64,000 bases of DNA from Owenia fusiformis (GCA_903813345.2 CAIIXF020000012.1:8950432-9014431); one strand, 5' to 3'; numbered from the stretch's first letter, positions 12,901 through 23,333 are shown. The notes: a model not told the origin generated them from the letters alone. Translations and numbers: made by a program.

Positions 12901-15900
12901 GCACCAACGGGTATCAGCACCATGGCAACGACGGTAATTAACATCCCAAATGCGAACACTTTCTTCCCGCCATATTTATCAGCTATGATCCCAGCCGGAA
13001 TTTGTGTAATTATGTAGCCATAGAAGAAAGAACTAAGCATAAAACCCTGCAGCTGCCTATCCCATGTGAATTCCCCATTCTGAAAGAAAGGAAAATTACC
13101 CCTTTTTATTGTCATATCAACTACTTTATATATGCATGTTTTTTATGTTTCAGCTTACCAAAATGATCGCAAATTAATACAAGGGCTGTTAAAAGACCTT
13201 TGACTCGGAAAATCATTACATCCTGCATTCTTGGCAAATTTAGATTTAACAGACCTTTCATATCATTTTTTGTCGATTAAATTTCCATAAAAATCCGCAA
13301 AGTTTACAATTTATTCCTACTAAGATTTTTATTTCTTTTATATGCCTTCTCTTTATAAATGTGGATATCTGGATCTACATTCTGATATCGGGAATTTAAA
13401 AACATCCCAATACATATTCAAATGAACTCTTCAAAGCCTTATGATATCGAATTAAACTTTGTTGTTTGTCATTAATAATGAAGGGAAAATATGATATTTA
13501 TTTGAATAATGTAGTAGATTTGAAGTTTTAATATGTAGCAATATTATTACATAAAACCTATGGGACAGATGTGGAGAACAACCCATTGGAGAAAATCCAT
13601 GAAGTGTCATCTATATGACTCCTGACTCCAACAGTAGATGTTCCCTGCAATTTCGACACATCCTAAAAACATTTTAGTTTAGGTCAATAAAAGCTGCTCA
13701 ATTCAAATCAATTAAAGCAATATTTGTAACATACCGACTCATTCTCTTCCCTACCAACTACACTGCACGAACCCCCATCAGGTGTGACGTTTGCAGGTGC
13801 TTTAGTTGTATTTACGCCACCTGTTGTATTATCAAAGGAACGTTTGACCATACACACCATGGCAATGGAGAAATTGGTACGGACAGCGTAAACGAACGTA
13901 AACCCAAGGAAACTGATGAATGCGAGTGCCACACGACATGATGTCAAATATGTTACTCCTGAAAAGAAAAATACGTGTGAGAATGCGAGTTATCCGACGG
14001 ATGAGAAATGGATGGTTGACAACTTTTCAGAAAGAGTCTAATAAATTATTGCTGCAACTCCCGTGCAACCTTACATGTTAGCTAGGTACCAAAACAAAGC
14101 CGAACATATTTTTTTAGATAAAGTATACATATTTTCCATGCATTCAACTGCATCTACCGTACCGTTAATCTGCTTAGTTTTTTCTCATTCTGCGCTGTGG
14201 AACTAACATTTAAAGGTACAGTCTTATTGGGGACTTAGAAAATTTCATGAAAACGCAAAAAAATCAAAATATTCTTGACTGATATGTGTATTTTCATTTT
14301 CTTGAAAAATATAGTGAATATTTTTGTAAAAAATATGATTTCTGGCCCATTTCTGTAACCACTCCCATCATGGCAGATTATTTGTGAAAATTAGTGTTCT
14401 CTAGAAAATGTAGTAAATAAAGCCTTAAAACATTTTTCAAGTAGTATCTATTGTGAATTATGCATAATGTAATCCATACTGAAATGTATCCAGCAGATTT
14501 ATGTGTGATGATGCATGATATATGGCATAAAAAAGGGATTATAATCCAGACCCCCATTATTTTCCCGTCTTAATTGAACATGAACATGGTTCATTGAATG
14601 GACAAATTCACTGTGAGCTGTGTTCTCCGACACTTTTATTTTTAGCTGTACAGATCCAAAATTGAATTAGGCAACATTTTCAGTTGCAAAAAGTGGTGGA
14701 GAACACAGCTCATATAGTTTTTTGAACTTCTTTGGTATTTTTTCTAAAACATTTCTGCCACCATTTTGGATACAATGCCACCTATCAAACGTACCGTTGT
14801 GTTGGATGTGATAAACAGAGTCCGACTGTCTCTAGGAGAAAAGTAACTAAATCTAACACTCTTGGCAAATTATGGAAAGAAAAAATATCACAAAGATCCC
14901 CCTGATAATTCAGTTATATGTTACAAATGCCGGATAACACTCACAGGACCCAAAAACATTCCTTGTAACCCTCCCCAACCAGCAGATGAAGGTGAAAAAA
15001 CAGATAATCCATATATGAAGATACAAATCCCCCTTCTCATGACTACAAAGTCTAAGAAGAGATGCATTGTTTGTGACAAGCAGATTAAATCTCAAGTAAT
15101 GAAACTTTTTATATTTTCATTCTGCTTTTACTTGAATTATTTTTGATAGGAATTGATCAGTATAATAAGTGATATGTGTAAAAGTAAAGATATTCATCAA
15201 ACATTAGGGTCGGGTCATACTATCGATGTCCGTCAAAAAAAGTAATTAATTTCGTTAGGGGTAGGGGGTCAAACCCTGATTTCATTAGGTGACGGACATC
15301 GATTATGGTTTTCCCGGGAATTTCAATTTTCAACAATTTTGGTTTCGTTACAAAGGGGAGGGGGTTGAAAACGAAATAAATTAATTACGTTTTTTGACGG
15401 ACATCGATATTTTGACCCGACCCCTTAGAAACTGTACATTCAACGTTCAGCAACTGTACCCATTGGTACCCATAGAAATTCAATAAATACTAATATGTTG
15501 TATCAAAGCTTTAGAATATTAATATCAAATATATTACAATCCAATATTTTGACAGTATACCAGTACATGTATTTTCCTTGTGTTAAGTATGGTGCAAATA
15601 CTACTCAAATGCTATTCAGATACCTATTCCCCATGGAAACCAATGTAAAGTCAGGTTTAACTCATGATTTTATTTCATTCATTAGATTGATTTTACCAAC
15701 TTGACCTTTTTGCACCCAGTGACCTCATTGGCTCATCAGTTGACCTAATTTTGAAATATTATTGTGAAGTACATTTGTGAGGATACTCTAGATGCAAAAT
15801 AAGTTTGATTCTGATTGTGGCAGAAAAGGGGGTCTGTTGGGACGGTACCTTTGTTTTGGACACATCAAAGTCCATATTCACCCTTGTATCAATGAACGCG

Positions 15901-18900
15901 TGCATGGATTTAATTATACAACTATTTTTTTAAACATTTACTTATTAATATTTTACAAGCATTTTGTAAAAATTATACAATGAGTGAAAAACGTAATTTC
16001 AGATGAACATGTAGCATTGATAAAATACTCAATATCAGACCTTGATTCCGATATCCTGTTATTGCTAATGCAATTTTTAAGAATAAAGAATAGCATATTT
16101 TTGTGATTTTGTTTGACGTCGAAAGATTTTACGCCATTAAAACTCATTTTGTACGGCGGAAAAACAATTTTGAACCGCGTCAAAAATGATTTTGCAAAAC
16201 CAAGCAAACCAATTGTTTGAAACTCCTGGCATTTTACACTGTGGCTAGTCGATCTATGTGGATGCAGTCAGGCACATGTAATGTTTCGTGAGTACCCGCC
16301 TCTGTACTTTTCAATGGAAGAATTTTGCTCTTCTGTTTAAATAATCTATGTTTACTCATCCGTGTATATCATACTTCATTGATTTACAAAACCAAAGCTA
16401 CGCCATAAACACACATTCTCTGATATTTTTACGGAGAATAGATAACTCAAACGAGTTCACTCGACCAGTTTTATCATCTCGCTCACAGCTGTGAGAAGGC
16501 TGTATAATTTGCTATAGGTTTACCTTGTAATGGGGAATAAAAAATTCAAGTAATATAATTATTTCACATATACACAAATATGTCTGTGTGAAGTAAAATA
16601 CAAATACAATGCGTTCTATAATATTTTTGGGGTTATGGTATGAAATATCCGCTTTAAAAAAGCAACTTAATTATGATGTATCATGTGGATTAGTAGATGT
16701 TCTGATTGGATTCATTGAACAGACTGGCTAGGTTTCAATTGAATCATTATGAATGTGTGTATTTTTAATATTTTAATCCACAGTGTCAAAAAACAATAAT
16801 AATGCTATATTGGTAATTGGAAAGATTCCACTTACCACGATTTAAAAAAATTGTAAATAGATAATATTATTCTTGAATTATGGTCATTTGTTTCAAGGAA
16901 TCTGGAGGCTCGTTCAGCTGAGCTGACAAAATCATTAAGATTTACGGATGGTCCATCTGTTGGCTGCTCATTGTCACTTTCAAGGAATGTTAATGGCTCT
17001 GAAACTTGTAGCCTTGCCCAAGTCGGTATTTATTTACTTATCTGATCTTGAATTATTACAACCTTAAACAATCCAATGCATCATCGCTGATATTATGCTA
17101 AGTTATTCAGCGGTTCCGAGATTCCCATAATACCTAGGCTACCTAACGGTATCGCAAAACCATATTGATTGACAATATGGACATGGACACAACGTGTGAC
17201 TTCAGGCTGATTGACCAATCAAAACGTTATCAGGTTGACCTGCATACAAAAGCAAACTACCCGTCTAGGACTTGAAATTCAATGATCTGATCGAGTGTTT
17301 CTTGAGAGTTACAATATATTATGTTATTAAATGTACATTGGAATGTTAGTAGTCATTAATACTCGTCTAAATAAAATCATGCAATTCAATGTTGATTCAA
17401 AATCAAAACTGAATTCCCGAAGAAATGCACGAAGACCTAGTCCGGCAATGTAGGCTCGTCAAAACATTGGGTCGGTAAAGCACGTGGCTTTCTCTTGGGT
17501 ACAAGGTGGTCATAATAGAAATCAAGATAAGTAAAAGAGACCGACTTGGGCAAGGCTATCAAAATTGATTTGTGGGTATTCCAGTGGGTCGATTGGTCTT
17601 TTGCTCTGAATTCACTTCATTGGCGTACCTAATTTCAACATTTTCATTGTCATCATTACATGTTATGGACCCGTTTTTCAAATTAACAGTATTAGCGATA
17701 AAACCATAGTTTTGGGCTCACACAGTAAGCCTATGGAATCGACCAGGCGTCCTTCCATTGGTCCGTCCGTCCGTCCATTGGTCCGTCCGTCTGTCAACAT
17801 TTGCTGCGCAAATTAAAACTGCTATTCAGATTGAGTCATTTCCACATTCATTTTATGCATATCCATAATGTCTATTTGACCTATCATCGCCATTTCCCAA
17901 GTTCGCCCGGTTTCCGAGAAATTGCTGAATTTCAAATTTCGAGAAAAATCGATCTGATGATAGCCTTATAGAAAGTCAAGAGAAGTGAAGAAGATTGAAA
18001 AAATACCAGTCCAGTCCATTTCCAGGTCCAAGTCCAGGTCCAGGTCCAAGTCAAGGTCCAGTTCAGGTCCACGTCCAGATCTAGGTCTAATCAAGTTTTA
18101 TCTAGGTCAAAGGTCAAGAACTAGGTCAAATCCAGTACTTTGTCATTGTTTTCAATTTTCTCAGTCGTCCTTCAATATTTTTGCTCCGTTTTTTAATCAT
18201 GTTCCTTGTTTTTGATCACTCTTACCGTTTTTGAGATATCCGAAAAGTAGGTCACAATAAAAACTTCTTGGAATTCAATGTATGAGTTATGAAATATGTG
18301 TAGAATTGTCCGAAGAATCCGAATCTGCAAACCAGATTTTGATCCGACTTTCGGTTCGGAAGTTATGGCATTTTGAAATCTCAAAATCGCTATTTTGGCA
18401 TCCCATGTTAAGTCAATGGGGCTTGAGAAAATTATCAATTGTAACAACACAACACTAGATACAGCTTGGATGCAGCCAACTTAATAAAAGTCTACAATAG
18501 AAGCCGTCCTCAAAATCTACTTTCCTTCAAAATTTGGACACTAAAAGGCCTAGGTCAAAATCTAGGTCAAATTCATAGTTTTTCCTTTGTCTACAACAAA
18601 TCATATCTGAACCAACAACAAAGGACTCATCTTTCATTGATCTCATATTTACCAATACTTTTGTTTGAAAATCAGGATGTACATTCCTCTGAAGGTTCTA
18701 CACTGTGTGAGCAGGACCGTGGGTCCGTTATTTCATCTGTAATGGCATTTTCCAGTTGAAGGGTTTATATATAGTATTTTCAATTTTTCATGAGGGTGTC
18801 TTTAGATTACATGTAATGGGGTGGCTAATTACTTTAATGAATAAGGAATGTTTATCCGAACAATGTATACAAAGAAAATCTGGCCAGTTGTCCATCAGTA

Positions 18901-19824
18901 AATAAACCATCATGATAAAAGTATAATTTATTAAAGCATCCATTTGTTACCGTTCTGAATCCAAATGATACATAGGTGCATCCATTTTATACATATATGT
19001 TGACGTTTACGAAATGTTTTTCAAATATCTTCTCTATAACAGGAATATGGTAGCTGAAACTTTCACACATTGTCATACTATGTATATTGAATATGTATGC
19101 AAGATTTCAAGTCACAATGTTAAGTAGAAACTCTGAGATCACTTACCTCGATTTGCTGTCATATTTTTGCAATGATCCCATTCCCTATAATGTACGCGAG
19201 CACCCACGATACATTACATATAAATGACTGCATCCGCATAGATCGACTAGCCACAGTGTTTTAAACAAACACGTTCGTTCGTTCTGTTAACATACATCTT
19301 GTGACCCTGACTTTGATACTAGGCTGCCAACTAAGACGTAATTTGCATGTTACATGCAGTTTTTGACGCCATTCAAACATCATTTGAAGGTATGCAAAAT
19401 CATTTTTACGCCATTCGAAATTGTTTTTGATGTCGTACAAAATCGTTTTTGACGCTTTTTAAATAATTTTTGATGTCGTACAGAGTCGTATAAAATCATT
19501 TTTGATGGCGTTAAAAGTAGATGTTACGATTTAAAAAGTATGACGATGATCAAAAATTATGCGAGACAATTGTGAATCGTCTCATGAATCAGTCTCATTC
19601 GTATCTACTGTAGAATGATAAAAACTCGTTAACAAAAATCACTCGATGAAAGCTAAGTAGTTAAAAGTAGCTATACATAGGTTTCGTATATAAAGTACAA
19701 ATGACACTTCATCTCAGAAAAATGATGATAATTACAGTGCCAAATGAATGTTTACATACCATTAAGTCATAAAAATTGATAAATAACTCAACTTACGGTG
19801 ACCACGACATCCCTCGGATTGCAT
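865..19824 (-). CDS. Gene A: SLC17 family (sialin-like) anion transporter, 3' partial
   Basis: Multi-exon gene for a major-facilitator-superfamily transporter of the SLC17 family (sialin, vesicular glutamate and nucleotide carriers, type I phosphate carriers), which move organic anions across lysosomal, vesicle or plasma membranes. Minus-strand exons: 19797-19824 (tentative start), 13735-13958, 12846-13079, 12588-12675, 12339-12434, 11910-12193, 3329-3461, 1536-1686, 865-955. All internal exons have GT donors and AG acceptors and phases that join without a stop. Family marks: [12 protein letters not shown] in TM1, with the Arg equivalent to human sialin R39; [20 protein letters not shown] with the TM4 His; [29 protein letters not shown]. 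The final exon, present in gene B, is beyond the left edge. Sequence alone does not show whether it carries sialate, glutamate or phosphate. Confidence 0.88.
956..1535. other. Gene A intron 8, no feature recognised
   Basis: Intron between exons 8 and 9. The first bases match the corresponding gene B intron; the rest shows no domain or structured repeat. Short open frames here are unsupported. Confidence 0.5.
1536..1686 (-). CDS. Gene A exon 8
   Basis: 151-nt exon, acceptor GTTTAG, donor GTAAAT, entered in phase 1 and left in phase 2. Encodes [20 protein letters not shown] and, further on, [14 protein letters not shown], strongly like sialin. Same length and phase as gene B exon 8. Confidence 0.87.
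1897..3153. mobile_element. Inverted-repeat element, family R1 copy 1, with nested insertion
   Basis: Left end reads AAAGGATTGGTATCGATATGG followed by a TTTCTCTTAAACC block; the right end is its inverse (GGTTTAAGAGAAAC ... CCATATTGATACCACTCCTTT). Same family as 4386-5111 and 29205-29775. Interrupted by the TA-flanked element at 2425-3031. Lies in intron 7 of gene A. No coding capacity. Confidence 0.7.
2425..3031. mobile_element. Non-autonomous TA-flanked MITE (mariner-type ends)
   Basis: Ends are CAGGGTGTCAAATAAGTCCC and its inverse, flanked by TA on both sides. The inverted repeat extends with mismatches for about 100 bp per side. TA target duplication and CAGGGTG ends fit Tc1/mariner-class MITEs. 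607 bp, no open frame; inserted inside the R1 element. Confidence 0.85.
3329..3461 (-). CDS. Gene A exon 7
   Basis: 133-nt exon, acceptor GTTTTAG, donor GTAATA, phase 0 to 1. Encodes [20 protein letters not shown], then GQVADLIRE and TRKVFQTI, the TM8-9 region of SLC17 proteins. An 8.4-kb intron separates it from exon 6. Confidence 0.88.
3462..4269. other. Gene A intron 6, unremarkable part
   Basis: AT-rich intron sequence; no domain, tRNA or clear inverted repeat seen. Confidence 0.4.
4386..5111. mobile_element. Inverted-repeat element, family R1 copy 2
   Basis: Begins CAAAGGAGTAGTATCGATAT and ends with the inverse ATATCGATACCACTCCTTT. Subterminal blocks (TTTCTCTTAAACC, TTCATTCTCAAGAATTGG) match copies 1 and 3. 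About 726 bp, noncoding. Confidence 0.75.
5455..5950. repeat. AACG/GAAC-rich irregular repeat segment
   Basis: About 500 bp with many irregularly spaced GAACG, AACGAG, GGACG and CGTTC words, CpG-rich against an AT-rich background. No fixed period and no meaningful open frame. Similar subterminal words occur at 35058-35550, so it may be the end region of a DNA transposon. Confidence 0.4.
6013..7440. other. Gene A intron 6, no feature recognised
   Basis: AT-rich sequence with no recognised domain, RNA gene or repeat. Confidence 0.4.
7440..7625. repeat. AAGGTCA-rich segment
   Basis: Repeated TCAAGGTCAAAAAGG and TGACCTT words, similar to segments at 8455, 39.6-39.9 and 42.5-42.7 kb. Probably part of a dispersed repeat; the words resemble nuclear-receptor half sites. 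Confidence 0.5.
7662..7702. repeat. GTGATC microsatellite
   Basis: Tandem GTGATC/GTGGTC hexamers, about six to seven units. It creates a spurious Val-Ile run in translation. Confidence 0.9.
7760..8260. repeat. Four tandem units of about 145 bp
   Basis: Units share AAGTACTAGAGCTGATTAAC, GGCGGCCATCTTGTTTTCT and TCTTGTCATCGCCATTT; the first block recurs near 7780, 7923, 8070 and 8214. Divergence is moderate. Apparent protein frames are by-products of the repeat. Confidence 0.85.
8261..9790. other. Gene A intron 6, short inverted words only
   Basis: AT-rich. A TTGGAGGATACAAA word recurs near 9213 and 9394 and in inverted form near 9062. No gene recognised. Confidence 0.35.
9795..10246. mobile_element. 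Dispersed palindrome-rich MITE, copy 1
   Basis: Matches 62241-62656 over most of its length: GAGTTGATATCAATATCT, then GTATTCC(A/G)CAGATATC, then TTTGCAAAATATCATAAATAT, ending in ACTATGGGATAA. Several internal palindromes. Intron 6 of gene A. Confidence 0.65.
10247..11909. other. Gene A intron 6, no feature recognised
   Basis: AT-rich intron sequence, no recognised domain or strong repeat. Confidence 0.4.
11910..12193 (-). CDS. Gene A exon 6
   Basis: 284-nt exon, acceptor AATCAG, donor GTGAGT, phase 1 to 0. Encodes [49 protein letters not shown] and [15 protein letters not shown]6, the central cytoplasmic loop and TM7. About seven residue differences from gene B over 95. Confidence 0.92.
12339..12434 (-). 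CDS. Gene A exon 5
   Basis: 96-nt exon, phase 1 to 1. Encodes [16 protein letters not shown] then [10 protein letters not shown], the TM5 region with the SLC17 GWPFIFY block. Donor GTAAAA. Confidence 0.88.
12588..12675 (-). CDS. Gene A exon 4
   Basis: 88-nt exon, phase 0 to 1. Encodes [20 protein letters not shown] then KLLSFCYS, the SLC17 signature around TM4. The His of PAMH corresponds to sialin H183. The acceptor has a weak pyrimidine tract. Confidence 0.9.
12846..13079 (-). CDS. Gene A exon 3
   Basis: 234-nt exon, phase 0 to 0, acceptor CTTTCAG, donor GTATGT. Encodes [39 protein letters not shown] and [13 protein letters not shown]2, the MFS loop 2-3 motif ([12 protein letters not shown]) and TM3. 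One residue difference from gene B in 78. Confidence 0.92.
13735..13958 (-). CDS. Gene A exon 2 (TM1 and luminal loop)
   Basis: 224-nt exon, acceptor TTTTCAG, donor GTATGT, entered in phase 1 and left in phase 0. Encodes [35 protein letters not shown] and a loop with NTT, NTT and NVT, candidate N-glycosylation sites. The TM1 Arg is kept. The YWTSCR Trp of gene B is Leu here. Confidence 0.88.
13959..14745. other. Gene A intron 1, unremarkable
   Basis: The first roughly 80 bp match the gene B intron next to exon 2, so the duplication extends past the exon. The rest shows no recognised feature. Confidence 0.4.
14775..15110 (+). pseudogene. Zinc-binding N-terminal module like ISL2EU/Harbinger-type proteins, frameshifted
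   Basis: Translation gives [30 protein letters not shown], then, after a one-base shift in an A run near 14880, [14 protein letters not shown] and [14 protein letters not shown]. Three CxxC pairs spaced this way resemble the N-terminal module of proteins near ISL2EU/PIF-Harbinger transposases (family recall, not searched). One frameshift and no continuing exon suggest a relic. A single base error or a skipped intron is possible. Confidence 0.4.
15207..15424. mobile_element. TTA-flanked MITE, Harbinger-type ends
   Basis: Inverted ends GGGTCGGGTCATACTATCGA and the inverse TCGATATTTTGACCCGACCCC, followed inward by GACGGACATCGAT copies. Flanked by TTA both sides. TTA duplication and GGG-starting ends fit PIF/Harbinger MITEs. 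218 bp. Confidence 0.75.
15425..16085. other. Gene A intron 1, no feature recognised
   Basis: AT-rich; no recognised gene or strong repeat. Confidence 0.35.
17006..17562. mobile_element. Nested inverted-repeat element
   Basis: AGCCTTGCCCAAGTCGGT at 17008 is repeated inverted at about 17540-17558, with further match into TTACTTATCT. Probably a MITE inside the larger element. Confidence 0.5.
17757..17800. repeat. GTCC microsatellite
   Basis: Interrupted tandem GTCC tetramers with an intervening CATTG. Confidence 0.85.
17995..18130. repeat. GGTCCA minisatellite
   Basis: Degenerate tandem CAGGTC/CAAGTC hexamers over about 135 bp, ending in AGGTCAAAGGTCAAG. An Arg-Ser-rich open frame here is a by-product. 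Confidence 0.8.
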
Positions 19825-19861
19825 ATTAGATCTGGGTGACTTTTGGTGTAGTTGTTCTTGT
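19797..19861 (-). CDS. Candidate first coding exon of gene A
   Basis: A 65-nt segment with acceptor TTTTTAG and consensus donor GTAAGT. An internal ATG (19822-19824 on the minus strand) gives MQSEGCRGH and leaves one base over, exactly the phase needed to enter exon 2. The upstream part would be 5' UTR. No homology supports it and no counterpart was seen upstream of gene B, so this rests on splice sites and phase only. An exon of another transcript is possible. Confidence 0.4.
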
Positions 19862-19864
19862 CTA

Positions 19865-21735
19865 AAAACGACGACAGCAGAAAAAAGTTTTAATTTTCAT
19901 TCAAATATTTATTCTAGATGATTCTTTCACGCAAAATAAAATTACAAAAAAATCTTCACTGATTATGCTAAATATTCATTTATTATTCTATTCACTTATT
20001 ACTTGTGCGAGAAAATACGATTGTCCCTATAATAATCCCATTTAGCAATTTCGAAAGGAATTCAGCCTAGTATGGAAAATACTGCATTCAGTTATGGAAC
20101 GTATATACGATCCAAGACGCTTCTTACGTTTCGCACTGGTACTACAGCCCGTATAAAAAAACAAATAAAAAGCATATAATTACTTTGTAAGCATATCTAG
20201 CACGTGAATGTGATGTGGTACCTGCATTAGATGTGAATATGTAAATGTGAAAACTAGACTTATACTATTTATCTATGATTAAGACTCTTCTCTTCATTTA
20301 TGTGCTTAGATAAATGTAAGGCAATATTTAACGACATAAAAATACTTTAAAATGACCGGCTTAATATGTTTTGGGTGACATATAAAAAAGTAATGAACAA
20401 CCACTAATTTTTAAATAACTTTCTCAACAATTAAAGGTCCACTATACTTAATTTAAAAGAAAAAAAGAAAAAAATAATCATTAAGACATGATACTCACAC
20501 ACTCGCTCAACTATGACACAAAGTTTGACTTCCTTTAATATTGAACCAAGAAAAAAATAACCCACATAGAAAAAACATTTGAAGTCCAGAGATCATTAGC
20601 AGTGCACGCCCATGCTTAACAGAATGTATGTTTTACATTTCTCTTGATTTACAAGATGGCGACACTTCTATAAAAATGAATGTATCATGTAATACAAACA
20701 ACGTCTCCATGATACACAAGGGGCGATCCATATATTCTGATAAAAATGCTCTCATTTTGTGATTTTGTTTACATACCCCTGTCATTTTTTCAGAACATAT
20801 AGATTATGTAATTACATATAGAATACTAAAATAGTATAGCTATATCTTAAATTAATTTGAGATAAGGTTTCCATGGTAACTTGTATTAAAGGTAGGCATG
20901 CAAGTCAATTAAATTATAACCTACAAAATATCATAATTACTTGTTATCTTAATTATTTCAAAGCATGCGGAAATCATACATTTTGATAAAAAAAAAACTT
21001 TTGGTATTATTGCTTGTTGTTTGTTCTAAACAACTATTCATTTGTGCTCACTATAACATTACAACGGCTCACAATAGCAATTTATGACAGAATGGGCCAA
21101 TTGGCATTACATGTCATGGGACATACCAAAAATCAAAATGTCAGATGAGGCTAGTGTGGCAGATGCAGTGTGACATTAGCAGATACATTGGGAGTACCAT
21201 TAGATTGATGTACTATCAAAAAAGTAAGAGGGCACCATCAGAGACATGTATAAAGCTTGACAGATCGAACATATTTTTTGATAATTTATTGTAAGCTTTG
21301 ATGTGGTCCGTTTGAACTGTTGTTGGTGTCAAATGAAAGATAAGGTTCTTATCTATACATTGGACATACTATGAAATTCAAATGTAAGTCTTTATTTTGC
21401 CCAAAACGTTGAAAATATGCAAAGTGGGCCTTGAAGGAATCTTTACGATTTTTCTTGTGTAGATAGAGTGTTTAATCGATAAAAGATCGTTACTTGGATA
21501 GTATCAACAACTTTGAGATTTAGAAATATCACGATTTCCGTCCGGGAATGCTCTCGATGAAATCGTCAAAAATGTTTAAAAATAGATTTTTCTGAAATCT
21601 TGGATTTATGTCTTAGCCATTACTTGAGTGATTTCTGGATTGCTTTCTCAGCTTACACATTATTATCTTCGATATGTCATATCTAGTATCTACAGATTTC
21701 CGTAGATAACTCTGTCTTTGATTAACTGACTCGCT
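19865..21735. other. Region between gene A exon 1 and a LINE, no feature recognised
   Basis: AT-rich. A short segment (CCTGCATTAGA..TGTGAATATGTAAATG) at 20221 recurs near 24998. No gene or RNA seen; a gene A promoter is not identifiable. Confidence 0.35.
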
Positions 21736-22372
21736 CCAGGGTAAAACTTGGAGACTGCTCCGTGAATCCTATAAAGATGTCAAAAATAAGGTCTTATTTG
21801 GTAAGTCAAATGGTGATAATTTTGATAATGAACTTATGAAAGATTTTGAAAATGACACTCCAATCACAGGTAACAACCCTTAGAGTGACTGGTATAGTGC
21901 TCCCACATGCCTGAAACAGGGCTGCTGCTTATCCCCTATGCTTTTTTCCTTCATAATGACAGAATTAATTGAGATGCTACATTCAGAAAACACAGGAATA
22001 CCTTTTGATAACGAAAATGTCCCTGCTCTGCTTTTTGCAGATGATATCGTCCTTTTGGCCGAATCTGAAGGGGAATTGAACAAAATGTTGCAAATTGCAA
22101 ATAAATTTTCACCAAAATGGGGCGTTAAATATAGCCCAAAAAAGTCAAAAGTAAGCGCATCAATAAAGAAAAAAAATTGGCATCTTGGTGATCTTCAACT
22201 AACTGAAGTTCAAAACTATAAATATCTGGGGGTCTACTTTGATAGAACATTAAAGGACACCTATCACATAGGTGCCTTCCTTAAGCCAAAAGCTAAACGC
22301 ATGCAAGGCATGTTGTGCTCAACTCCGAGTAAACACTGTAATGCAAAGCGCATAAGCTTTGGTGATACTACA

Positions 22373-23333
22373 GGGTGACAAAAAAAAACTTGAACCCACT
22401 TAAGTCTTGATAACTTCGTCAATAATGCATATTGAGCTTAGTTATTGGGTACATGTATAGTCAACTGAATGTATGACAAGATGATAAAGTTTTAGCATTA
22501 TAGCTCAATTAGTCTCCAAATGAGGCACGATTAGATAATGTGCTCCAAATGTGCAACACAACGTTGGATGCAGAGCTGGATTCTTCTTGCAAAATTGTCC
22601 ATGACCCGACTGCATTCATATCTGTCTATCTCTCTAATTAGTCTTCCAATGCTGAGTTTGAGGTCATCAATGGTCAGTGGACTATCTGTATACACATTAT
22701 CCTTGAGATACCTCCACAGATAAAAATCTGGGGGTTCAAATCAGGGGAGTGGAGGGGGGGCAGATGTGGCGGGTATGGTGACTGATTAATTGATCACCAA
22801 AGTGAGCCTGAAGCCATCGAATGGACTCATTTGAGGTGTTGGGTGTGGCACCATCTTGTTGGAACCATTGCTGGTCCCTTCTCAAGTCACGTCGTCTACC
22901 CAGCGCTCTCCAAAACTTTTGAACGTTAGGAATGTAACGTTCTGAGTTGACTGTTGAGTTGTCTTGAGTTCTGACAGACCTCTCTCTCCCCAAATAGGTT
23001 GGTTTACCATCACTTTTCTTCTTTGTTGGTTTTACAGTTCCTTCTGAATCAAACTTCTGTACAAGCCTAAAGATCTGTGACTTGCAAGGGGCTCTTCTTG
23101 CCCTGTGATCTCTCATATAGGCAGTTTGTCTTTTTGTCTCGATATACTTTCTCACAATATAAGTATTTTCTTCTGTCGTCCATGGCATGATTAATATCTA
23201 AGCTACAGTACTCATTATTATGTCATTTTGTCATGCATTCAGTCTAGTTTCTACCCTGAAGAAATGAAGAATGAGGTATAATACTTTCTGAGAAATTTTA
23301 TGATTTATGGGTTCCAGTTTTTTTTTGTCACCC
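22373..23333. mobile_element. Mariner-class element inserted in the LINE
   Basis: Ends CAGGGTGACAAAAAAAAACT and the inverse AGTTTTTTTTTGTCACCCTG, each flanked by TA. The interior carries a degenerate minus-strand transposase. It cleanly splits the LINE reading frame, so it is younger than the LINE. Confidence 0.85.
22538..23188 (-). pseudogene. Tc1/mariner-type transposase remnant
   Basis: Starts MPWTTEENTYIVRKYIETK, the usual N-terminus of this invertebrate transposase group. After an internal deletion comes QQWFQQDGATPNTSNESIRW, holding the second catalytic Asp and the usual HTSNE-like block, then, past a frameshift near 22740, PPDFYLWRYLKDNVYTD and a C-terminal tail to about 22538. Roughly half the usual length is missing, including the first catalytic region. 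Inactive. Confidence 0.82.

Larger units (their letters stand above)
16090..19520. mobile_element. Large inverted-repeat element with 22-bp subterminal repeats
   Basis: The ACTGTGGCTAGTCGATCTAT block at 16244 recurs inverted at about 19235-19256, and the match continues about 30 bp (ATGTAATGT, TCGTG). Outside both lie repeats of TTTTTGAYGYCRT..AAAATCR, about 22 bp each: several copies at 19362-19512 and degenerate ones at 16115-16195. The 2.9-kb interior has no transposase frame and contains nested repeats. Exact ends are unclear. Confidence 0.5.

Noticed and set aside
17985-18215. Arg-Ser-rich frame resembling an SR protein
   Set aside because: Produced by the GGTCCA minisatellite.
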